This document shows, one piece after another, positions 12,201 to 20,362 of a stretch of 24,845 bases of DNA. This stretch comes from Mnemiopsis leidyi (lineage: Eukaryota > Ctenophora > Tentaculata > Lobata > Bolinopsidae). The notes beneath the pieces were generated by a model. It searched no databases, had not been told where the DNA came from, and worked only from the letters and a program-made list of their open reading frames with translations. The translations under genes and the position numbers were made by a program. Position 1 is the first letter of the stretch. Every line of letters begins with the position of its first letter. The stretch spans positions 615,806-640,650 of the forward strand of contig JH152989.1 in NCBI GenBank assembly GCA_000226015.1, written 5' to 3'.

Positions 12201-15200
12201 AAACTTCTGCACAAGGAACACAGACCAGACACACCCAGACGATACCCTCGTCTATACTTGCGATAAAGTTGGGATAGAATCTCTAACTGTTAAGAACATC
12301 AGCTCAGTAAAGTTATATAAAGTGTTTGTGCTCGGTTTCCTGTTTAAAGAAGCTGCAGCTCCTCCTGGTCACAAGAACAACGGATCTCACTTTGTGGAGT
12401 GCTCTCCAGGTCACCCGCAAATCTTTAAATTAAAATCCATGTTTCAATCATTTTCGCATATTTCTCCTCTCATTAAATTTAATCCGAACTCATTTTTTAT
12501 TTCCAGACTTGATTTTGGCAAGTAAAAAAGAAATCTATCTTATTTAGCTTTTTCCAGGTAGCTACAGTACCGGAGGGATGATAACGGAGTGTACCCCATG
12601 TCAGGCTAACCAGGTACAACCTAAAGGAGGACAGAGCAGTTGTAACAACTGTAATGAGGGATATTACTCTGCTGCTGGGGCTTCTTATTGCACCAAGTGT
12701 GGAATAGATACTCCCCAATGTATTAGTAAGTATTACCTTTTTAAATAATTTCACTCATCACAAGTAAGGTCGCTTATACTTTGATAACAAGCTTTCTGCG
12801 GAAGTTTACGGCACTTGATGACGAGAAGCAGTCGCACAATTTATAACGAGTCTATGAGTATGAATGTTAACTATTGTATTGACGAGATTTAGCTGCGTGA
12901 GTCGGGTATCACCGCGACAACTATTGTAGTGAACTAACTATAAGTTATAAAGAATAAACTAACTACTAGTTATGAAGAGTTAACTAACTAGTAGTTATAA
13001 AGAGTAAACTAACTAGTAGTTATAAAGAGTAAACTAACTATTAGTTATAAACAGTAAACTAACTAGTAGTTATAAAGAATAAACTAACTAGTAGTTATAA
13101 AGAGTAAACAGTAAACTAGTAGTTATAAAGAGTAAACAGTAAACTAACTAGTAGTTATAAAGAATAAACTAACTACTAGTTATAAAGAATAAACTAACTA
13201 GTAGTTATAAAGAGTAAACTAACTAGTAGTTATAAAGAGTAAACTAACTAGCAGTTATAAAGAGTAAACTAACTAGTAGTTATAAAGAGTAAACAGTAAA
13301 CTAACTAGTAGTTATAAGGAGTAAACTAACTAGTAGTTATAAAGAGTAAACTAACTAGTAGTTATAAACAGTAAACTAACTACTAGTTATAAACAGTAAA
13401 CTAACTAGTAGTTATAAACAGTAAACTAACTACTAGTTATAAACAGTAAACTAACTAGTAGTTATAAACAGTAAACTAACTAGTAGTTACAAACAGTAAA
13501 CTAACTAGTAGTTATAAAGAGTAAACTAACTAGCAGTTATAAAGAGTTAACTAACTAGTAGTTATAAAGAGTAAATAACTAGTANNNNNNNNNNAAACTA
13601 ACTAGTAGTTATAAAGAGTAAACTAACTAGAAGTTATAAAGAGTAAACAGTAAACTAACTTCTAGTTATAAAGAGTAAACTAACTAGTAGTTATAAACAG
13701 TAAACTAACTACTAGTTATAAACAGTAAACTAACTAGTAGTTATAAACAGTAAACTAACTAGTAGTTACAAACAGTAAACTAACTAGTAGTTATAAACAG
13801 TAAACTAACTACTAGTTATAAACAGTAAACTAACTAGTATACGTATAAACAACTACAAACTCTCCCTCTCTAAGCTGCATGTCGGAGTAAAGATGAGACT
13901 GATCCGAAGTACGGCCACTACTCCTGGCCCTCTACCGAGCCTGGGGGTCTGGCTGAAAGCACTTGCGTTTACAATGTAAGTCTAACTGTCAACCAGTCAA
14001 GACATGGATTTAGATGAAGTACTTTTTGGAAATATTTTCGATTATGTTCATCGTTAAACTGCCAACTTAAGAATATCAATTTAAAGCAAACTTCAGAAAT
14101 ATTAGCCCCGCGTTGCGGCAGCTGGCCTAAAAACGTCAGACTAAAAAACCTTGGATAAGGATCTCTGTTATTATTTTGTGGGAGGGATTCTTTATATAAT
14201 TATAAGTTCCCCTGTTTAAAAAATTGCACTATCGCAGTCGGATGGTAATGCATACAAACATTGCAACAAAGAAACAAAACAGTTTGATTCGACGAACTTT
14301 GGAGAGTGCAGGTCGAAAGTGCATGAAGAGGTCGAGAAGATTTTAGGAGAGGTACAGTTTCATTTTGCGATTTAATGGCAAAGTGTCAAAAGAGATTAGA
14401 GAAAGGTATTTTAAAGGAAGGGTCGCTAGTCGTTTATATCGCGTGATAGCGTTAGTTGACATTGATTGGTCGTACTCGTACCTATCTTCTAATCGACATT
14501 GTTTGGTCGTACCTGACTTCTAATTGGTCGTATTGTCAGAAATTTTTGTATCTGGTGACAGCGAATGACCAATGAGACCCCTTTACCCTAAACGCCCCCC
14601 CCCCCCCCCCACGTAAAATACGTTTCTCTAGACCTCTAGTGTTTGTTAAAAATTAAATGCTTAGTTTTAGTTTAACCTTGCTGTACGGCTATTTCATCGA
14701 TATTAATCAAACGCAATTTAGTCCAACCAATGTACTGTGTTTGTACTTCTTAGCGTCTTGCAGGCAAACGCCATACACAATAAGACAGAGCAACAAAAAG
14801 TATCAGATAAGATACAAAACCTGACCGAGACGAGCTCAGACGTGATGAGCTCAGAAGACGTTAGGAAAACTGCTGAAATTATTGATAAACTGATCGAGTT
14901 CGACGACAAAGTTGCGAACAATACACTGGATCGAAATGTATGGATAACAAAATGATATCTTGTTTCATATTTAAATTTCAATTCAATGAAATAATACTTA
15001 AAGACCATGTGAGTCATGAGGAAAGATTTAAGAATGATCTGGTATTTTTGGTAGGTAACGAAAGATGGAAAAGTTTTTGAGTTTACCTGATGCATGCGAG
15101 TTTAGACCGCTGATTGCTGAATGATTCAAAGTTGATTTTGATTTTTCAGGTTAGAGAAAATATTCTGAAGACGGTTGAAAAAGTGCATAAATCTACTGAT

Positions 15201-18200
15201 AAAAAGGAGATAGCTAAATTCGACACTGCCTCCAGGTTTACAGGGATATAATTGCGTGCCAAAGCGGTCCAAAAACCTAGTCTAAATAGATTTTCCATCT
15301 TTTAATGTAATTAAGGACACCTTCATTTTCAATAGAAAATCAAAAATGCCTAACAAGGTTCTGATACAGCATAAGAAGCACCATTCAACCTATCATGTCA
15401 ACATTCTGTTATGCCATTTCTTGACCATAAACCTTAAACTTAAAGATATAAACGTTTATAATTTTTCAGCTTGAGGAATTCAATAGAGAAATTTACAAAG
15501 AAGGTATCCGACGACTCTCTAGCAAATAATACAAACATAGGACTTCTCTACATGAAGGAGGAGACTATGGGAGTTGTCGTCTCTAACACGACCGGAGCTG
15601 ATACCTCCTTCACAATATCCGGTGAAAACAGTAACTACACCGAGACCTCCTTAGCTGACGACGACAAATACCCTCTTTTCTCGGTATAGTATACACATTT
15701 CTATGGCAATATTAATAGAGAAAGGTATTTGGGGGGATCACAATTTTTGACCAATGAGAAGCTAGAAAACGGTGCCTAGGCATCTGATTGGTTAAAATCT
15801 CTTTACTAGTTTTGATATATTTTAGACAAGTCAAAGTGAAAGCGAAGATTAATATTTTCAGGCTAGTGTGCCTGCTGACGAGGAAGAAAGACCTGTCACA
15901 GCAGTTTTGTACAACTCGGCAGCGTTCTACCCCGAGACCAAGACAGTAGAAGATCTTACTAGCGCTCTAGCTCAGATCTTGATCAGCTCCAACAATTCTA
16001 ATAGAGTAGGTGGAAAACTTTTTGATCGTTTTTATACGATCGAATTCCATTATTAAATGATTTTTTAGATAATTTTCTCAAAATTTCATTTCAAAAATTT
16101 ATTTAGGAACTCAGTCCGGTCATGTGTTTTTTATAAGATAACCTTGTTCAGGTACCAAGTAAGGTTGTTTCTATGGTAACGGAGATAACATACGCTGGAA
16201 GTTCAGAGAAAATTCATTTCAAGTCGGGAAAAACTATCCGACTGAAATACAGAGTCCAGGTATTGGTAATTAAATAGAATGGGCAATGCAATGACTGTTA
16301 TTATATAGTTGATCAGATTATAATTGTCCAAGTATTCGAATGTTCAGACCTAGCCACCAAATTTTCAAATTAATCTCTCTGACAATTTTTGAATATTTTT
16401 TCACGTTATTTTCAATTTCTTGAATTGTTTCAGGTGGAAAATCCGAGAGCTCATTTCAAGATGCCATTGAAGAAGAAATTCGAATGTGTGTTTTATGACA
16501 CCAAAAGCGAGGTCTGGATCACTGGCGATGAATCGGGTGAGAACGTTTTCAGAGGCGCACTCTTCCCGTCGCGTTCCGAGAGTTCAATTCAAATCAACGG
16601 ATTTCATGATCGCTTAAAATGATAGAGCCTTATATAAAATATTTTGTTTTCCTCATTTTCTAACAACCCAACCAACCAGGCTGTGTCACGAAGGAGGAAG
16701 AAGGAAGCAACGGAGAAACGTTTGTGTCCTGTGAATGTTCCCATATGACTAGTTTTGCGGTTCTCATGGTTAGTCAAGTATTTTTACCGCAGAACGGTAT
16801 TCTAGAGGAAGCATCATAATTTTTAAAGATTAATTCTTGTCCCTCGATGTGTATTCTTAGTTCTTCGTGATCAATTACTTGAAATATTTCAAACCCTTTC
16901 ACAGAAAAGGCAATACAGTTAATCATTCTACACACTTTCATTGCTTTTTGTTTGCGCTACCTGGTACAGACTAATTTCAGTCGTTAGAGACGGACTACGA
17001 CCCACTTGAAGCAACCATGACAACGATTCTTCTAGGAACCAGCCTGGGGTGTTTAATTGCCACCATCATTGCATATCTCCCCTCAAAGTAAGTTGAAATA
17101 ACTGCAGAGATTATAACGAATCAAATATTTTCAAATTCCACCTGCTTAACTTTTTATCCCTTTCCAATGGACTTTAGAATCCTCTGGAAGGAGTCGGAAA
17201 TTTTTCCCATCATGAGACAGCGATTAAGCAATGATAGAACAGATACGACCAATTAATTTCGAGTAACACTTTCACGTAATAGAAAAGATTTCTGACTCCT
17301 CCCCAATATTTCAGACGTTCATTCTGTAGTATATACTTTTCATTGTTCAGGAAGTTCCTTAAAAGAAAGTCAGTTCGGATAAACTTGCTTCTGGTGACCT
17401 CATTGATCTGCTCTATCATTGTGTTTTACTTGATGGAGCTTGTTGTCTTGACGAACTTCAAAGAGGATAACGTCCCGCTTGAAAGCGACCAAGCTTCGCT
17501 ACCTTGCCTAATCGTGAGTGTACATCCTTTATCAACAGTTTCTTGTGTTGCAGTTAACAAATAACTATGATGACTGAAACCCTTAAAGATTTCCGCGTTT
17601 TAGTGTTTTACTTTGCGATTACTTTCAGATTATACTCTGAAGAACTACACTTAGCTGTGTTTATGATATTTCCTTGTGTTTCAGGTAGCATGCCTGATGA
17701 ACTACTTCTGGTTATGCCAGATGGCATGGATGGTGTGTGAAGCGGTAGTGTTGTACAAGGCTTTAGTTGTTGTAATGGACCCACACATTCACAGATACAT
17801 GCTCAAGTTCAACCTTTTTGGTTGGGGTAAGTGTGTTTAATATTTTTAAACATTCCATATATTGCATGTCCCCTAAAACTTTAACCTAAAACTCGAACCA
17901 AGAACTCTTTGACCAAGAACTCTTACCTAGAACTCTAACCTAGCACTCCAACCTAAAACTCGAACCTAGAACTCTTTGAAGGTCAAAGGTTACTGTTAAG
18001 GTTAGAGTGCTAAGTTAGAGTTCTAGGTCAAAGTTTGACCTAAAACTCTAACCTAGCGCTCTAACCTAAACTTTAACCTAGAGGCTAGAACTCTACACTC
18101 TGAAGTTCGACACACACGGACGTTCTACACGCTCGAAAGTTCGACTGGGCCTAAAGTTCGATTATGTCGAACTCCCGTGTGCTTCTTGAATGTAATTCGG

Positions 18201-19960
18201 CACACACGGAAGTTTAACATAGTACTTTATTTCGACATATGTATCAAGTGTGTCTGACAAATCACAGATGTCAGATTAGTAATAGTTCGACTGAAGCACA
18301 GTCAGTCGAACTTTGGCTGTCGAACTCGAACTACCTAGTGTTTCGAACTTCCGTGTGCTTACAGAAAACGACAACCTAGAATTTTTTCAGGAGTTCCAGT
18401 GATATTCCCTGCAGTCGGAGTAGGCTGGGGACGCTCTGATTTTGCTAATCCCAAGACGTAAGTGAACATGTAATGTTTTTACAGTCAGTACTTAATGAAA
18501 AAACAACACAGCAGTGCACCTAACTTCCTCAGTTCAAGAATAGACATTACATTTATGTATTAACATTATATTTATGTATTTAATAGATCGAAGGTTTGCA
18601 AAATTTTCAGGTGTTTTCTCCGAGAAAAGTACGGATTAGCTACGTTCTACGCTCCAGTAGCTTTATGCGTCCTCTTTAACACATCCATCTTTCTCCTTAT
18701 CATTCGCTCTAGACTGAGGAAGGGGTTTGCAAACATGGACAGGACCGCAGGAAGTTCTGACAATGAATTAGAATTTAGAAAGGTTCGCTGTTTTTGTTAT
18801 TTCTCCTGAATTTCTGCTAATATTTCAACTTAAGTAATTGTGACAATATCTGTCGCGCAATTATATTGCTCCGAGGATTCAAAATGTAATTATATGTATG
18901 GGGTATTTAGAAAAAAATTGTTCCATGAAATTCTCAATCTCATGGTCATAATCTTCTATTCACAGAAGCAGTTCAGGATAGTCGTATCGGTAATGACTTG
19001 GCTTGGAATCACCTGGATTTTCGGTTTCTTCCTCATGTGTGAAGAAACGAACGCTATCTGGCTCAGATGGCTCTTCATTGTGTTCAACTCAACTCAGGTT
19101 GTTTTCATTTCTCGTCCTCTAATTTTATTTATAATTATTGACTTCTCTTTAAACAACTAACTTAAAAGTCTTTGTTCAAAAGTCGTACTTAAGTATTTAG
19201 CAGTAAACTGTTGACCAGATTCACTGCCTAGGGAATCTTCATTTTTGTCCTCTACGTGGTCCTGAATGAAGACATAAGGAAAGTCTGGAGGGAGCTGCTA
19301 AACATACGACAGTCAGACCGAACTTCCCATTCCCATTCTGGTGGGCCCCGCTCCGGTACTCATACCATCCGGTCTAGAGGTAAATATTGTGTTGTCTGAC
19401 AATTCTACATGACATGTATAAAGTTAACCTTACAGTCAGCCTCAAGAACGAGATCCATATCTCTACAAAGTTTTAACAGCACCTTACTTACACTGCAGAG
19501 TTATCACTTGTATGTTTACAATCCAATGTTATCACTTGTATGTTAGCAATCTAATGTTATTGCACTTGTATGTTAGCAATCCAATGTTATCACTTCAATG
19601 TTAATCCTCATTGTTACACAATTATACCTCAAAATGAACTTTTCAACTGCCCAACACCCAACAGGAAGCGGCCTAACGAAATCGACGACATTGAAAGGCA
19701 ACACTCTGTCAACCAAGAGTATTACAGAGATGGAGACTGAACCCCTGTACGATACCCTCCCAGGTCAGCCACACATGGAGCTGGAGATGTATTGCCCCAG
19801 CTCTCCCCTTTTGACCAGCTCACTGGTTGCCGGCAATGAAATAAAACCAAGACAGCCATTCAAGATTAAACCTGGCCCAAGCGGAGTACATATATACGAT
19901 AATTTCGCTTCCACTTTATCGGACTCTATTAACAAGAGAATTTTAGATTCTACCTTATGA
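8630..19960 (+). CDS. Adhesion G protein-coupled receptor with cysteine-rich, ELAPOR-like ectodomain
   Basis: Twenty-seven exons phase together into 1404 residues: 8630-8829, 9008-9230, 9777-9845, 9995-10066, 10275-10582, 10713-10938, 11225-11296, 11776-12065, 12181-12409, 12558-12725, 13875-13975, 14238-14351, 14764-14937, 15150-15235, 15470-15683, 15862-16005, 16152-16259, 16434-16536, 16680-16768, 16981-17087, 17351-17513, 17685-17826, 18391-18457, 18611-18782, 18966-19097, 19232-19379, 19665-19960 (stop TGA). Order: beta-rich N part, cysteine-rich modules, HormR-like, GAIN with GPS, seven membrane helices, cytoplasmic tail. The GPS ends CECSHMTSFAVLM, so autoproteolysis at HM|T is expected, followed by a tethered agonist. 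Helix 6 has LGITWIFG. The tail ends STL, a class I PDZ ligand pattern. The first exon starts mid-codon, so the signal peptide lies upstream and is unidentified. Ligand unknown. The 7TM and GPS calls are firm; exon borders are read by eye. Confidence 0.92.
9327..9640. repeat. 16-bp minisatellite GGTTACCTGGTAACTA in intron 2
   Basis: About twenty degenerate units of GGTTACCTCGTAACTA / GGTTACCTGGTAACTA. Each unit is itself an inverted repeat (TTACC-T-GGTAA), so the array is a chain of small palindromes. It lies between receptor exons 2 and 3. Confidence 0.92.
9777..10066 (+). other. Receptor exons 3-4: Ephrin_rec_like cysteine-rich modules
   Basis: Two symmetrical phase 1-1 exons of 69 and 72 nt encode YLCPAGKFLNSDPLQCDPCPAG and QYGDVKGLTECKTCMENF. 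The spacing C-PAG-F/Y-x-C-x-x-C is that of Ephrin_rec_like (GCC2_GCC3) modules. Symmetrical phases make them easy to skip or duplicate by splicing or recombination. Confidence 0.75.
10275..11296 (+). other. Receptor exons 5-7: first copy of a duplicated three-exon module
   Basis: Exons 10275-10582, 10713-10938 and 11225-11296 encode a cysteine-rich stretch (STECTPCDYLKFSSPGSSSC), a strand-rich part with GGDSIPLAS and a paired-cysteine TINFC...YTCDE segment, then GGYSAGGKISDCTLCPENYK. The GGDSIPLAS plus following strands resemble the GDxI segments of ELAPOR1/2. The module recurs as exons 8-10 about 1.3-1.5 kb downstream with the same phases (1-0, 0-1, 1-1). Confidence 0.8.
11060..11190. mobile_element. 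TA-flanked MITE, copy 1 (131 bp)
   Basis: Bounded by TA at 11058-11059 and 11191-11192. The left end, GAAAGGTATTTTAGGGAGGG, matches the ends of the elements at 14399 and 15718. The right end, read inverted, is GAGAGGAG, an imperfect partner. The inside has ATTGG words on one strand. No coding frame. Lies between receptor exons 6 and 7. Confidence 0.5.
11498..11771 (+). repeat. 33-bp minisatellite derived from the exon 8 splice acceptor
   Basis: Eight nearly identical 33-bp units of GGTAACACAGAATGTAACCTAGCAACATCACCA run up to exon 8, whose own border reads ACACCAG|GTAACACAGAATGT. Each unit therefore repeats the acceptor and about 14 nt of exon. In the exon frame the units are open (NTECNLATSPG repeated), but the final junction has two extra bases (CATCACACCAG), so read-through from an upstream copy would leave the exon 8 frame. 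The array is not stop-containing in several frames simply because 33 is divisible by three. Confidence 0.93.
11776..12725 (+). other. Receptor exons 8-10: second copy of the three-exon module
   Basis: Exons 11776-12065, 12181-12409 and 12558-12725 repeat exons 5-7. Residues ECDETTSLKPSCF and the following 15 or so residues are identical to exon 5. Exon 9 repeats VKNISSVKLYKVFV and HKNNGSHFVECSPG. Exon 10 begins like exon 7 (GSYSTGGMITECTPC) but is longer, running on into a further cysteine-rich piece (SSCNNCNEGYYSAAGASYC). Confidence 0.82.
12925..13850. repeat. 25-bp minisatellite with assembly gap, intron 10
   Basis: More than thirty units of AAACTAACTAGTAGTTATAAAGAGT and variants (TATAAACAGT, TACTAGTTAT, an inserted GTAAACA) fill almost the whole intron between exons 10 and 11. 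The unit contains a near-palindrome around CTAGTAGTTA. Ten N at 13585-13594 mark a gap, so the true array is probably longer. Confidence 0.96.
13585..13594. other. Assembly gap (10 N)
   Basis: Ten N inside the 25-bp minisatellite. The repeat explains why the assembly broke here; the gap length is probably a placeholder. Confidence 0.99.
13875..14351 (+). other. Receptor exons 11-12: HormR-like domain
   Basis: Exons 13875-13975 and 14238-14351 encode CRSKDETDPKYGHYSWPSTE...STCVYN and GNAYKHCNKETKQF...FGECRSK. The G-x-Y-x-WP-x-T motif followed by spaced cysteines and a GNAYxxC element is the hormone-receptor motif commonly found just before GAIN in adhesion GPCRs. Confidence 0.75.
14399..14628. 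mobile_element. TA-flanked MITE, copy 2 (230 bp)
   Basis: The ends are inverted repeats, GAGAAAGGTATTTTA at the left and TAAAATACGTTTCTC at the right (one mismatch), flanked by TA at 14397-14398 and 14629-14630. The inside has several ATTGGTCGTA and CCAATGAG words and a run of about 16 C at 14595-14610. TA duplication points to the Tc1/mariner group. Lies between receptor exons 12 and 13. Confidence 0.7.
14764..16768 (+). other. Receptor exons 13-19: GAIN domain and GPS
   Basis: Seven exons, starting with a helical part (KVSDKIQNLTETSSDVMSSE, EIIDKLIEF) and passing to a strand-rich part (GLLYMKEETMGVVVSN, ERPVTAVLYNSAAFYP, EITYAGSSEKIHFKSGKTI). The GPS follows: CVFYD, VWITGDESGC, VSCECSHMTSFAVLM. 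The four GPS cysteines and both tryptophan/phenylalanine positions are largely kept, and the HM|T cleavage triad is intact, so self-cleavage during folding in the ER is expected from the family. Confidence 0.92.
15718..15806. mobile_element. TA-flanked MITE, copy 3 (89 bp)
   Basis: Left end GAGAAAGGTATTTGGGGGGA and right end TAAAATCTCTTTAC (inverted: GTAAAGAGATTTTA), with TA at 15716-15717 and 15807-15808. It shares the GACCAATGAGAAG word with copies 1 and 2. Shortest of the three. Lies between receptor exons 15 and 16. Confidence 0.6.
17873..18098. repeat. AACTCTAACCTA-type minisatellite with inverted portion
   Basis: Degenerate units of about 12-13 bp (AACCTAGAACTCT, AACCTAAAACTCG) in intron 22. 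Near 17980-18030 the orientation flips (AGGTTAGAGTGC, GTTAGAGTTCTAGGTC) and then flips back, so the array can fold on itself. Confidence 0.85.
18100..18362. repeat. Hairpin-rich segment built on GTTCGA / CACACGG words
   Basis: Follows the minisatellite in intron 22. AGTTCGACTGA at 18284-18294 is perfectly inverted at 18302-18312 with a 7-nt loop. A second hairpin pairs GTCGAACTCCCGTGTGC (18166-18182) with GCACACACGGAAGTTTAAC (18200-18218). TTCGAACTTCCGTGTGCTTA recurs at the right end, just before the acceptor of exon 23. It may be a MITE, but no clean target duplication was found. Confidence 0.55.
19500..19603. repeat. 28-bp tandem repeat, last intron of the receptor
   Basis: About 3.5 units of GTTATCACTTGTATGTTAGC followed by AATCCAAT, with small changes. 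It lies 60 bp before the acceptor of the last coding exon. Confidence 0.88.
19665..19960 (+). other. Receptor last exon: cytoplasmic tail with PDZ-ligand-like end
   Basis: Encodes about 97 residues with no membrane segment: Ser/Thr-rich, tyrosines in EPLYDTLPG and VHIYDNFAS contexts, and the C-terminus RILDSTL. S-T-L fits the class I PDZ ligand pattern (S/T-x-hydrophobic). Tail function is inferred from pattern only. Confidence 0.8.
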
Positions 19961-20166
19961 CTGGAATGTCTAAAAATAAGATTATGGAAGACTGTGGCAA
20001 GCTTTTTTCATCTTTTTTATCGACTTGTTTAAATTCGCATTTTGCATAACTATATTTTTCGTTAAATTCGTTAAAGGTATTTTCGAGTATCACAGGGTAA
20101 ATCAAGTTAAATACTGAATCAAAATTTTTTTCCACAGAGAACGGACTGATGAAATGTAACGTCAAT

Positions 20167-20172
20167 AATAAA
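20167..20172 (+). terminator. Candidate polyadenylation signal, receptor
   Basis: AATAAA about 205 bp after the receptor stop, followed within 15 bp by a GT-rich stretch (GGTGGTTTATTTGTAGTTTT) that would suit a downstream element. Confidence 0.65.
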
Positions 20173-20180
20173 CTAGGTGG

Positions 20181-20186
20181 TTTATT
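20181..20186 (-). terminator. Candidate polyadenylation signal, MFS transporter
   Basis: TTTATT on the plus strand is AATAAA on the minus strand, about 180 bp beyond the transporter stop. It faces the receptor signal with only 8 bp between them. Confidence 0.5.
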
Positions 20187-20362
20187 TGTAGTTTTACCAA
20201 ACATATACTGCAATACCTACTACATTGAGTTATACAATGCAATATCCCTTTTCAATTATTTTGTTGTTCTAGGATAATGAAAGAGATCCAAAAACATAAT
20301 GCAAACTAACTTCAATCAGACTTTCTTAAATCAAGTGTTTAGTTAATCAATTAATTATTCAA

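Larger units (their letters stand above)
16981..19379 (+). other. Receptor exons 20-26: seven-transmembrane domain, family B2
   Basis: Helix 1 is in exon 20 (TILLGTSLGCLIATIIAYL), helix 2 in exon 21 (RINLLLVTSLICSIIVFYL), helix 3 in exon 22 (MNYFWLCQMAWMVCEAVVLY), helix 4 in exon 23 (GVPVIFPAVGVGWG), helix 5 in exon 24 (FYAPVALCVLFNTSIFLLII), helix 6 in exon 25 (VVSVMTWLGITWIFGF), helix 7 across exons 25-26 (FIVFNSTQ-GIFIFVLYVVL). The W-x-x-E motif in helix 3, FGWG-x-P entering helix 4 and LGITWIFG are hallmark adhesion-GPCR features. The helix 3 cysteine and the one opening exon 24 can form the usual disulfide. Confidence 0.95.

Noticed and set aside
12925-13850. A CRISPR-like array of regularly spaced repeats
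   Set aside because: Units are contiguous without unique spacers, and the setting is a eukaryotic intron. It is a minisatellite.
14595-14610. C-homopolymer runs here and at about 24784
   Set aside because: Simple homopolymers with no further structure; length may be unreliable in sequencing.
14718-15095. 125-codon minus-strand frame
   Set aside because: It runs antisense over receptor exon 13 and its intron, and shows no domain of its own.
17873-18098. Interstitial telomere-like repeat (CCTAA words)
   Set aside because: CTAACCTA words occur, but the unit is a 12-13 bp degenerate AACTCTAACCTA rather than a run of TTAGGG/CCCTAA.
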